Below are positions 1 through 5,523 of a DNA stretch of 5,523 nt, one piece after another; positions within the stretch are counted from its first letter, which is position 1, and each line of letters begins with the position of its first letter. Under the pieces are notes generated by a model that saw nothing but the letters and a program-made list of their open reading frames with translations, made no database searches and had not been told where the DNA came from. This DNA comes from Bifidobacteriaceae bacterium. Its GTDB lineage: Bacteria; Actinomycetota; Actinomycetes; Actinomycetales; WQXJ01. The position numbers were made by a program, and so were the translations under genes. The stretch is taken from NCBI GenBank assembly GCA_031278675.1, contig JAITJY010000329.1:1-5523 (forward strand). The letters are read 5' to 3'.

Positions 1-72
1 TTGGTCTTCAAAGTGGTGCTGGAGGACTACGGCTACTACGGGATCATCTCACTCCAATCTGCGGTGATATGA
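1..72 (+). CDS. C-terminal fragment of an unrecognised upstream gene
   Basis: The first reading frame is open from the window edge to a TGA at 70-72 and gives 23 residues ending in ...GIISLQSAVI. I do not recognise this tail. Its stop overlaps the trpC start as ATGA, the same 4-base junction used at every later boundary of this operon, and trpC has no clear Shine-Dalgarno sequence of its own. Both facts favour a real translated upstream gene. In related actinobacteria the gene before trpC is often trpE or a small Trp-associated membrane protein, but nothing in these residues identifies either. Another forward frame is also open until base 67, so the reading is plausible rather than proven. 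Confidence 0.42.
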   Translation: MVFKVVLEDYGYYGIISLQSAVI

Positions 73-893
73 CCCGGCGTGCGACGGTCTTGGACAGGAT
101 CATCGCTGATGTCCGCCTAGAACTGGAGCTTCGGCAGTCGGCTGTGCCACTGGCTGATCTCAAGGCCCGTGTCAAGTCGTGTCGGCCTGCCCGGGACGCG
201 TATTCGGCGTTGCGCGATGACGCGTCGGTTTCAGTGATTGCCGAGGTCAAACGGGCTAGTCCATCCAAGGGCCGGATCGCAGACATCCCGGACCCGGCGG
301 CGTTGGCGTTGGCTTATGAGGCCGGCGGGGCGACGGCTATTTCGGTGCTGACGGAGCCGCGCCGCTTTGGGGGCTCGTTGGCAGACCTGGCCCAGGTGCG
401 CCGTGTGGTGGACATTCCGGTGCTGCGCAAGGATTTCGTTGTCAGTTCTTATCAGGTGTGGGAGGCGCGGGCCTACGGCGCGGATTTGGTGCTGCTGATT
501 GTGGCGGCGCTGGACCAAAATGCGTTGGTGGCGTTGTTGGAGCGGACCCGGTCGCTTGGTATGGCGGCGCTGGTGGAGATCCACACCGAAGCGGAGTTGG
601 AGCGCGCCCTGGCGGCCGGCGCCCGGCTGGTCGGGATCAACACGAGGGATTTGAAGACTCTGCGCGTCCACCCTGAGGTGTTCCGGAAACTGGGCCCCTT
701 GGTGCCGCCGGAGGTGGTCAAAGTCGCCGAATCGGGCCTGAAGAGCCCGCATGACCTGGCTGCTTATGCGTATCAGGGCGCGGACGCCGTCCTGGTCGGT
801 GAATATTTGGCTTCTTCGACCAACCCGGCTCAAGCCGTCAAAGCTCTGGTGGCGATGGGTGCTCACCCGTCGGTCCGGTCGGGGCGCCGATGA
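69..893 (+). CDS. trpC: Indole-3-glycerol-phosphate synthase
   Basis: This cytoplasmic enzyme closes the ring of 1-(2-carboxyphenylamino)-1-deoxyribulose-5-phosphate to give indole-3-glycerol phosphate, with loss of CO2 and water, the step before tryptophan synthase. The 274-residue product is a single (beta/alpha)8 barrel of usual family length. Expected active-site residues are present: E59 and K61 in EVKRASPSKG, K121 in LRKDF, E170 in VEIH, N191 in GINTRDL and E221/S222 in AESG. The phosphate-binding end GADAVLVGE lies near 237-245. It is monofunctional, with no TrpF domain attached. The ATG at 69 is the only start in frame and places TVLDRIIADVR where the family N-terminus normally falls. 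No good ribosome binding site precedes it. It overlaps the preceding stop and the trpB start by 4 bases each, so coupled translation is likely. Confidence 0.97.
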   Translation: MTRRATVLDRIIADVRLELELRQSAVPLADLKARVKSCRPARDAYSALRDDASVSVIAEVKRASPSKGRIADIPDPAALALAYEAGGATAISVLTEPRRFGGSLADLAQVRRVVDIPVLRKDFVVSSYQVWEARAYGADLVLLIVAALDQNALVALLERTRSLGMAALVEIHTEAELERALAAGARLVGINTRDLKTLRVHPEVFRKLGPLVPPEVVKVAESGLKSPHDLAAYAYQGADAVLVGEYLASSTNPAQAVKALVAMGAHPSVRSGRR

Positions 894-2095
894 GCGGCGG
901 TGCCGCTGGGCCGTATTTTGGACGCTACGGCGGCAGATTTGTCCCAGAAGCGCTGATCAGCGCGCTGGACCAACTGGCGGCGGGCTACCAAGAGGTGCGG
1001 ACGGACGCGGTCTTCCAAGGTGAGTTGAGCCGGTTGCTGACCGACTATGCGGGCCGGCCCACTCCGTTGACGGAGGTTCCGCGCTTCGCTGAGGCGGCCC
1101 GTCAGGCGGCTGGGGCCGCCTCAGCGTTGCGGGTGTTTTTGAAGCGTGAGGATTTGGCGCACACGGGGTCACACAAGATCAACAACGTGTTGGGTCAGGC
1201 GTTGTTGACGCGTTACCTCGGCAAACGGCGGGTTATCGCGGAGACTGGGGCCGGCCAGCACGGGGTGGCGACGGCCACGGCGGCAGCGCTGATGGGACTC
1301 GACTGTGTGGTTTATATGGGCGAGGAAGACACGCGCCGTCAGGCGCTCAACGTGGCCCGGATGCGGTTGCTCGGCGCCCAGGTGGCGGTGGTGGGGAGCG
1401 GTTCGCGCACCTTGAAGGATGCGATCAATGAGGCCTTGCGGGACTGGGTGACCAATGCGGATACCACCAACTATGTGTTCGGCACCGCCGCCGGGCCGCA
1501 CCCGTTTCCCGCGATGGTCCGGGATTTCCAGGCCGTGATTGGCCGCGAGGCGCGGGCCCAGTTGGACGATGCCGTGGGCCGGCTCCCGGACGCGGCCGTC
1601 GCTTGCGTCGGTGGCGGCTCCAACTCGATTGGGCTGTTCAGCGCGTTCATTGATGATCCGGGCGTGGCCTTGTGCGGCTATGAGGCCGGCGGTGATGGCG
1701 TGGCGAGTGGTCGCCACGCCGCCACGTTGGCGGCGGGCAGTGTCGGTGTGCTGCACGGCGCAAAGAGCTATTTGCTGCAGGATGCGGACGGCCAGACCAT
1801 CGAATCGCATTCGATCTCGGCGGGTCTGGATTATCCCGGGGTTGGCCCGCAGCACTCGGAGTTGAAGGATTCGGGGCGGGCGGTCTACCGGCCCATTACG
1901 GATGCGGCCGCGATGGAGGCGTTTCGGATGCTGACCCAAACGGAGGGGATCATGCCTGCAATCGAATCGGCTCACGCGCTGGCCGGCGTCATCGAATTGG
2001 CTGGTGAACTGGGACCCGATGCGGTGATCCTCGCGTGCCTGTCCGGGCGGGGCGACAAAGACGTGACCACGGCCGCTAGGTGGTTTGGGCTGTGA
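890..2095 (+). CDS. trpB: Tryptophan synthase beta subunit
   Basis: This PLP-dependent subunit of the alpha2-beta2 tryptophan synthase condenses indole with L-serine to form L-tryptophan. The 401 residues match the classical TrpB1 type. The N-terminal PYFGRYGGRFVPE segment is at 8-20. The PLP lysine is K96 in HTGSHKINN. The catalytic glutamate is E118 in ETGAGQHG. The PLP-phosphate loop GGGSNSIG is at 241-248, and D314 lies in AGLDYPGVGP, the loop that closes over the substrate. S385 in LSGRGDKD is placed to contact the PLP ring nitrogen. Residue numbers run 9 above the Salmonella enzyme through most of these motifs. No motif is lost and there is no frameshift. The ATG at 890 overlaps the trpC TGA as ATGA, and only a weak G-rich stretch precedes it. 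Partner trpA follows directly with another 4-base overlap. Confidence 0.98.
   Translation: MSGGAAGPYFGRYGGRFVPEALISALDQLAAGYQEVRTDAVFQGELSRLLTDYAGRPTPLTEVPRFAEAARQAAGAASALRVFLKREDLAHTGSHKINNVLGQALLTRYLGKRRVIAETGAGQHGVATATAAALMGLDCVVYMGEEDTRRQALNVARMRLLGAQVAVVGSGSRTLKDAINEALRDWVTNADTTNYVFGTAAGPHPFPAMVRDFQAVIGREARAQLDDAVGRLPDAAVACVGGGSNSIGLFSAFIDDPGVALCGYEAGGDGVASGRHAATLAAGSVGVLHGAKSYLLQDADGQTIESHSISAGLDYPGVGPQHSELKDSGRAVYRPITDAAAMEAFRMLTQTEGIMPAIESAHALAGVIELAGELGPDAVILACLSGRGDKDVTTAARWFGL
2078..2083 (+). promoter_or_regulatory. Ribosome binding site of trpA
   Basis: AGGTGG lies inside the last codons of trpB, 8 bases before the GTG at 2092. It is the clearest Shine-Dalgarno sequence in the trp-lgt block. 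It decides for GTG 2092 over the in-frame GTG at 2080, which overlaps the site itself. Confidence 0.6.
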
Positions 2096-2889
2096 GCGGG
2101 GCGGACGGCATCGGGCAACGGGGCGCGGCGGGAGCGATCGCGCGGGCGCACGCGGAGGGGCGCGCGGCGCTGATCGGCTACCTGCCGGTGGGCTATCCGT
2201 CGCTGGCTGGGTCGCTGGACGGCGTGCGGGCGCTGATCGCGGGTGGGGTCGATGTGGTTGAACTGGGGTTGCCGTATTCGGATCCGGTGCTGGATGGGCC
2301 GGTCATCGCCTCGGCGGCGGCGGCCGCGTTGGCGGGCGGGACCCGGGTTGATGACGTGCTGGAGGCGGTGGCGGCGGTGGCGCCCAGCGGGGTCCCGATT
2401 GAGGTGATGACCTATTACAATCCGGTCTTCCGGCGGGGCGTGAGGCGTTTTGCGGCGGAACTCGCGGCGGTCGGCGGTGCCGGGCTGATCACCCCTGACC
2501 TGATCCCCGATGAGGCGGCGGACTGGATTGCGGCGGCAGATGACCTGGCGCTGGACAAAATCTTCCTGGTGGCGCCGTCATCATCGGAGGCGCGGCTGGC
2601 GTTGACGGTGGCGGCGTGCCGGGGTTTCACCTACGCGACTTCCACAATGGGTGTGACGGGGGAGCGGGCGTCGCTGTCGGCGCTTTCGGAGCCGCTGGTA
2701 GGCCGGACGCGGGCGGCGGGCGGTGGATATGTGTGCGTCGGGGTGGGCGTGTCTACCCCCAGTCAAGCGCGGGAGGTGGCCGCGTTCGCCGATGGCGTGA
2801 TTGTCGGGTCGGCGTTGGTGCAGCGGTGCGGGCGCGGGGCGGACCTGGAGGGTTTTGTTCGCGAACTGCGCGCGGCGGTGCGCCGATGA
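2092..2889 (+). CDS. trpA: Tryptophan synthase alpha subunit
   Basis: The alpha subunit cleaves indole-3-glycerol phosphate to indole and glyceraldehyde-3-phosphate and channels indole to TrpB. The 265-residue product is a TIM barrel of normal length. The catalytic acids are E57 in VELGLPYSDP and D68 in VLDGP. YYNPV is at 108-112, Y181 begins the loop-6 region STMGVTGERASLS, and the phosphate site comprises GVGVSTP near 217-223 and GVIVGSAL at 235-242. I chose the GTG at 2092 because it gives the GTGA overlap with the trpB stop, matching the other junctions, and because AGGTGG lies 8 bases upstream. A GTG at 2080 would add four residues but has no better ribosome site. The stop overlaps the lgt ATG. 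The N-terminus is Ala/Gly-rich but ordinary for a high-GC genome. Confidence 0.96.
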   Translation: MSGADGIGQRGAAGAIARAHAEGRAALIGYLPVGYPSLAGSLDGVRALIAGGVDVVELGLPYSDPVLDGPVIASAAAAALAGGTRVDDVLEAVAAVAPSGVPIEVMTYYNPVFRRGVRRFAAELAAVGGAGLITPDLIPDEAADWIAAADDLALDKIFLVAPSSSEARLALTVAACRGFTYATSTMGVTGERASLSALSEPLVGRTRAAGGGYVCVGVGVSTPSQAREVAAFADGVIVGSALVQRCGRGADLEGFVRELRAAVRR

Positions 2890-4025
2890 GTTGCCTCGCT
2901 TTGCTGCCGTCGCCGACGCATGGGGTCTGGTATATCGGGCCGGTGCCGATCCGGGCCTATGCGTTGGCGATGATCAGCGCCATGGTGATCGCGGCGCTGA
3001 TTGGGGCGCGGCGGCTGAATCAGGCCGGGTATCGCGGCGAGGCGATGTGGGATATTTCGGTGTGGGCAGTCCCGTTCGGGATTGTGGGGGCGCGGGCCTA
3101 TCACGTGGTGTCTTCGCCGGATGCGTACTTCGGGCCGGGTGGTGATCCGTGGGCGGCCTTCGCGATCTGGCGTGGTGGTCTGGGGATTTGGGGGGCGATC
3201 GCGTTGGGGGCGGTCGGCGCGTTGATTGGCGCGCGGCGCAACCGGATTCCGTTTGCCGCCTTGGCTGATGCGCTGGCGCCTGGTCTGGCCGTGGCCCAGG
3301 CGGTGGGGCGTTTGGGGAACTGGTTCAACCAGGAACTGTTCGGGGCTCCGACAACTCTGCCCTGGGGTTTGCAGGTCTCGGAGGCGGTGACCGAAGCGGC
3401 CGGCTATCCCGTTGGGACGCTGTTCCATCCGACGTTCTTATATGAGTTGTTGTGGGATTTAGCGATTGCCTTTGTGCTGGTCAAAGCTGGTCGGCGGTGG
3501 TATTGGGGGCACGGTCAGACTTTCTTCGCCTATATGGCCATGTATTGCGCCGGCCGAGTCTGGATTGAGGCGCTGCGGATCGACACCGCCGAACACATCT
3601 TGGGTTTGCGCCTCAATGTGTGGACCTCGATCCTGGTGGGCCTGGCCGGTGTTGGCCTGTTCGTCTATTCCCGGCTCCGGCTCGGCCCGGGCGCCCCGGT
3701 TGGCACCGCCGGTGATGCCGCCGACGGTGACGGTAGCGTTGGCGATGGCGATGGCGCGGGCGGCGAGGCCGACGGTGGAGCGGACGATGGCGCGGACGAT
3801 GGCGCCGGTGATGCCGACGGTGCAGCGGACGGCGGCGCGGACGATGGCGATGGCGCCGGTGACGCCCACGGTGACGCTGGCGATGGCGCGGGCGGCGAGG
3901 CCGACGGTGGCGCCGGTGACGCTGGCGCTGGCGCCGGTGATGCTGGTGATGGCGCGGACGGTGACGCCCACGGTGGCGCGAATGGCGCCGCCGGTGGCGC
4001 CGGTCTCCAGCTCACGCCGGAGTGA
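2886..4025 (+). CDS. lgt: Prolipoprotein diacylglyceryl transferase with acidic repetitive C-terminal tail
   Basis: Lgt is a polytopic inner-membrane enzyme that moves diacylglycerol from phosphatidylglycerol to the lipobox cysteine of prelipoproteins, the first step of lipoprotein maturation. The core is residues 1-266, with about seven hydrophobic segments, roughly 22-41, 55-75, 94-116, 122-140, 184-200, 211-226 and 242-262. The family signature GRLGNWFNQELFG is at 141-153, with R142, N145, E150 and G153 matching E. coli R143, N146, E151 and G154. HPTFLYE is at 181-187, and GRVWIE (224-229) carries the counterparts of E. coli R239 and E243. W102 stands where E. coli has H103. Residues about 268-373 form a Gly/Ala/Asp tail with no Lys or Arg, giving 379 residues against roughly 260-330 for most Lgt. 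The ATG at 2886 overlaps the trpA stop as ATGA. The frame stays open upstream to 2616, but that part is trpA read out of frame. Confidence 0.95.
   Translation: MSCLALLPSPTHGVWYIGPVPIRAYALAMISAMVIAALIGARRLNQAGYRGEAMWDISVWAVPFGIVGARAYHVVSSPDAYFGPGGDPWAAFAIWRGGLGIWGAIALGAVGALIGARRNRIPFAALADALAPGLAVAQAVGRLGNWFNQELFGAPTTLPWGLQVSEAVTEAAGYPVGTLFHPTFLYELLWDLAIAFVLVKAGRRWYWGHGQTFFAYMAMYCAGRVWIEALRIDTAEHILGLRLNVWTSILVGLAGVGLFVYSRLRLGPGAPVGTAGDAADGDGSVGDGDGAGGEADGGADDGADDGAGDADGAADGGADDGDGAGDAHGDAGDGAGGEADGGAGDAGAGAGDAGDGADGDAHGGANGAAGGAGLQLTPE
3747..3778 (+). repeat. 32-base direct repeat, copy 1
   Basis: This copy is identical over 32 bases to 3879-3910 and encodes GDGAGGEADGG, Lgt residues 288-298. 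It sits within the tail-coding repeat region. Confidence 0.9.
3879..3910 (+). repeat. 32-base direct repeat, copy 2
   Basis: This copy is identical to 3747-3778 and encodes the same eleven residues at Lgt 332-342. The spacing of 44 codons keeps both copies in one frame, which suggests an internal duplication of a 132-base block followed by divergence of the part between the copies. Confidence 0.9.
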
Positions 4026-4053
4026 AGCGTCCCGGCGCGCGGTATTCTTAGGT

Positions 4054-4066
4054 GATCCGGCGGATC
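4054..4066 (+). repeat. Short inverted repeat in the gltB leader
   Basis: GATCC and GGATC form perfect 5-base arms around GGC. The hairpin is nested inside a possible all-GC outer stem, where GCGCGCGG at 4035-4042 is fully complementary to CCGCGCGC at 4081-4088. It could be an operator half-site pair or an RNA hairpin, but with such short arms in GC-rich DNA it may be chance. Confidence 0.4.
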
Positions 4067-4126
4067 TTCGTAATCCATTGCCGCGCGCGCGTCAGCCCGT
4101 CCGCAGGCGCCAGCACCGACTATTTG

Positions 4127-4134
4127 AAAGGTGG
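4127..4134 (+). promoter_or_regulatory. Ribosome binding site of gltB
   Basis: AAAGGTGG stands just before the ATG at 4138, with six bases between its AGG core and the start. It is in an AT-richer patch (TATTTGAAAGG) that contrasts with the GC-rich surroundings, as expected for an accessible start site, and it supports ATG 4138. Confidence 0.65.
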
Positions 4135-4137
4135 ACC

Positions 4138-5523
4138 ATGCCGAAACGGCTTGGCCCGTATGGAACGGGCCCCCGACCGCACGGGCTCTACTCGCCCGCT
4201 TTTGAGCACGACGCGTGTGGTGTGGGGTTTGTGGCGCGGATTGATGGGCGGGCGGGCCGCGACATAGTGGATGGCGCGTTGAGCGTGCTGGAGAACATTG
4301 ATCACCGGGGCGCCGTCGGCGCCGAACCGACCACCGGCGACGGAGCCGGAATCCTAACGCAGGTCCCAGACCAGTTGATGCGACGCGTGTTCGGGGCGCA
4401 AGGCGTCGCCGTACCGCAAGCGGGCCACTATGCGGTAGGCCTGGCCTTCCTCCCTCAGGGCAGCCACAGCGCGGCGGCCGCGATGGACGAGATCGAAGAG
4501 ATTGTCGCCGACGAAGGCCTCGAAGTGATCGGTTGGCGCACGCCGCCCACCCACCCGGACCCGATCGGCCCTATGGCGCGCGCCGCCATGCCCGTGATGC
4601 GCCAGCTAATGATCGCGGACCCGGCGCGCCGCCTGGCGGGCCTTGACCTGGACCGCCGCGCCTACCGGGTGGTCAAGCGAGCTCTCCATGAAGCAGACAC
4701 CTATTTTTGTTCGCTGTCCGCCCGGACCTTGGTCTACAAAGGGATGCTCACCACGGCGCAGCTCTTGCCGTTCTTTGCGGACCTCGCCCAGCCGGATTAC
4801 GAGACGGCTATTGCGCTGGTCCACTCGCGTTTTTCAACGAACACGTTCCCGTCGTGGCCGCTGGCCCAACCGTTCAGCCTGATGGCGCACAACGGCGAGA
4901 TCAACACTGTCAAAGGCAACCGGAACTGGCTCAGCGCCCGGGAAAGCCAGATGCGGTCAGAGCTGATTGGGCCCATCGGGCCGCTGACCCCGATCTGCTC
5001 GGCGGGGGAGTCGGATTCGGCCTCCTTCAACTCGGTGCTCGAACTGATCCACCTGGCGGGCCGGAGCTTGCCGCAGGCCGTGCTCATGATGATCCCGCAG
5101 GCGTGGGAGAACCACACCGAGATGGACCCGAAGGTCCGCGAGTTCTACGAATACCAGGACTGCGTCACCGAGGCCTGGGACGGCCCAGCAGCGGTCGCCT
5201 TCACCGACGGCAGTTTGATCGGGGCCACCTTGGACCGCAATGGTCTGCGGCCCGGCCGCTATTGGGTGACCGAGGATGGCCTGGTGGTGATGGCCTCCGA
5301 GGCCGGCGTCCTGGACATCCCGCAGGCGAAGGTGGTCCGCAAGGGGCGCCTGGAGCCAGGACGCATCTTCTTGGTGGACACGGCGTTGGGCCGGATCGTG
5401 GAGAATCACGAGGTCAAGGCCGCCTTGGCGGCGCAGGCGCCCTACGGCGAGTGGGTCCGCGACCAGGCCGTCTACCTGGACAACCTCCCGCCCCGGGAGC
5501 ACATCGACTATCCGACCACGTCG
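4138..5523 (+). CDS. gltB: Glutamate synthase large subunit, N-terminal part (cut by window end)
   Basis: GltB is the large chain of NADPH-type glutamate synthase (GOGAT). It hydrolyses glutamine, channels the ammonia to 2-oxoglutarate and makes two glutamates, using electrons supplied by GltD. The window holds 462 codons without a stop out of a usual length near 1500. They cover the class II (Ntn) glutamine amidotransferase domain. C27 in EHDACGVGF is the expected N-terminal nucleophile after removal of a 26-residue propeptide. Glutamine-site motifs follow: HRGAVGAE (56-63), GDGAG (67-71), HSRFSTNTFPSWPLAQPF (229-246), AHNGEINT (250-257), GNRNW (260-264) and SDSASFN (292-298). DRNGLRPGRY is near residues 377-386. 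The FMN, 3Fe-4S and C-terminal beta-helix domains lie beyond the window. The start has a good ribosome site and a separate leader. Codons end in C more often than in the trp genes. Confidence 0.96.
   Translation, partial: MPKRLGPYGTGPRPHGLYSPAFEHDACGVGFVARIDGRAGRDIVDGALSVLENIDHRGAVGAEPTTGDGAGILTQVPDQLMRRVFGAQGVAVPQAGHYAVGLAFLPQGSHSAAAAMDEIEEIVADEGLEVIGWRTPPTHPDPIGPMARAAMPVMRQLMIADPARRLAGLDLDRRAYRVVKRALHEADTYFCSLSARTLVYKGMLTTAQLLPFFADLAQPDYETAIALVHSRFSTNTFPSWPLAQPFSLMAHNGEINTVKGNRNWLSARESQMRSELIGPIGPLTPICSAGESDSASFNSVLELIHLAGRSLPQAVLMMIPQAWENHTEMDPKVREFYEYQDCVTEAWDGPAAVAFTDGSLIGATLDRNGLRPGRYWVTEDGLVVMASEAGVLDIPQAKVVRKGRLEPGRIFLVDTALGRIVENHEVKAALAAQAPYGEWVRDQAVYLDNLPPREHIDYPTTS

Larger units (their letters stand above)
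3703..4008 (+). repeat. GC-rich imperfect repeats encoding the Lgt Gly/Ala/Asp tail
   Basis: This stretch is built from short reshuffled words such as GGCGAT, GCGGAC, GCCGGTGA and GACGGTG, all kept in a reading frame that yields Gly, Ala and Asp. Exact repeats visible by eye are a 32-base direct repeat (3747-3778 and 3879-3910, 132 bases apart and therefore in frame), a 12-base unit in tandem (3780-3791, 3792-3803) with a third copy at 3837-3848, and a 17-base repeat (3857-3873 and 3959-3975). It contains few stops in any frame, so long but meaningless antisense frames appear across it. Replication slippage or unequal recombination in multiples of three is the likely origin. Confidence 0.85.
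4026..4137 (+). promoter_or_regulatory. lgt-gltB intergenic leader, probable gltB control region
   Basis: This 112-base gap is the only real intergenic space in the window and the first place where the 4-base overlaps stop. It probably carries the gltB promoter or leader. A weak -10-like TATTCT is at 4043-4048, but no good -35 lies 16-19 bases before it, so I do not assign a promoter position. It also holds a short palindrome at 4054-4066, a (CG)5 run at 4082-4091 and the gltB ribosome site. No hairpin followed by a T-run is seen, so there is no classical intrinsic terminator for the trp-lgt transcript, and read-through into gltB remains possible. Confidence 0.4.

Noticed and set aside
1169..1975. 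268-residue antisense frame opposite trpB
   Set aside because: The sense frame is a complete TrpB with all active-site motifs. The antisense product is Arg/His-rich low-quality sequence typical of shadow frames in GC-rich genes.
2616..2885. N-terminal extension of lgt that would give a 469-residue protein
   Set aside because: These codons are trpA read in another frame and give no family-like sequence. The ATG at 2886 gives the usual Lgt N-terminus and the standard 4-base overlap.
3459..3971. 170-residue antisense frame over the lgt end with repeated TGAIVRAI-like residues
   Set aside because: It is the same repeat read in another antisense frame. The apparent protein periodicity comes from the DNA repeats, and the other half lies over the well-supported Lgt core.
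3703..4008. CRISPR array or intergenic satellite
   Set aside because: The repeats are short, irregular and in one long reading frame continuous with Lgt, with no regular repeat-spacer pattern.
4054..4066. Intrinsic terminator after lgt
   Set aside because: The palindrome has only 5-base arms and is followed by TTCGTAATCC rather than a T-run, so it lacks the form of an intrinsic terminator.
3665..4078. 137-residue antisense frame rich in Ser, Pro and Ala across the lgt tail
   Set aside because: It is the complement of the Gly/Ala/Asp repeat. GC-rich repeats lacking A/T-rich triplets stay open in several frames, and the frame has no recognisable domain or convincing start.
4052..4267. 71-residue forward frame spanning the gltB start
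   Set aside because: It is out of frame with gltB, which has a good ribosome site and the catalytic cysteine motif close to its start. The frame ends at a TAG formed across the gltB codons for DIV.
4957..5502. 181-residue antisense frame opposite gltB
   Set aside because: It covers the conserved amidotransferase part of gltB and shows no recognised family feature.

Overview
The window looks like ordinary chromosomal DNA from a high-GC Gram-positive bacterium (Actinobacteria/Actinomycetota). The evidence is the strong GC bias, the G/C-ending codons, the gene order trpC-trpB-trpA-lgt followed by gltB, and protein motifs of actinobacterial type. The trpCBA-lgt order is known from mycobacteria and streptomycetes. 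I cannot name a genus from sequence alone. All supported genes are on the + strand.

Layout: bases 1-72 hold the last codons of an unrecognised upstream reading frame. Next come trpC (69-893, indole-3-glycerol-phosphate synthase), trpB (890-2095) and trpA (2092-2889), the two tryptophan synthase subunits, and lgt (2886-4025, prolipoprotein diacylglyceryl transferase). Each of these junctions is a 4-base stop/start overlap (ATGA or GTGA), so the block is almost certainly one translationally coupled transcript that began upstream of the window. A 112-base gap (4026-4137) with weak inverted repeats precedes gltB, the glutamate synthase large subunit. The window contains only its first 462 codons, which cover essentially the glutamine amidotransferase domain.

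How the genes work together: TrpC makes indole-3-glycerol phosphate. TrpA cleaves it to indole plus glyceraldehyde-3-phosphate, and TrpB condenses indole with serine to give tryptophan. Lgt attaches diacylglycerol to lipoprotein precursors in the membrane and has no direct metabolic link to tryptophan; its position is a conserved actinobacterial arrangement. GltB starts glutamate formation from glutamine and 2-oxoglutarate. No trpF lies in the trp block, which fits the known actinobacterial use of the dual HisA/TrpF enzyme PriA.

All enzyme active-site motifs checked are intact. The most unusual element is the C-terminal end of Lgt: about 100 residues of low-complexity Gly/Ala/Asp sequence with no Lys or Arg, encoded by GC-rich imperfect repeats that include an exact 32-base in-frame direct repeat. 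I see no mobile element, CRISPR array, tRNA or rRNA, and no convincing evidence for a new biological system here.
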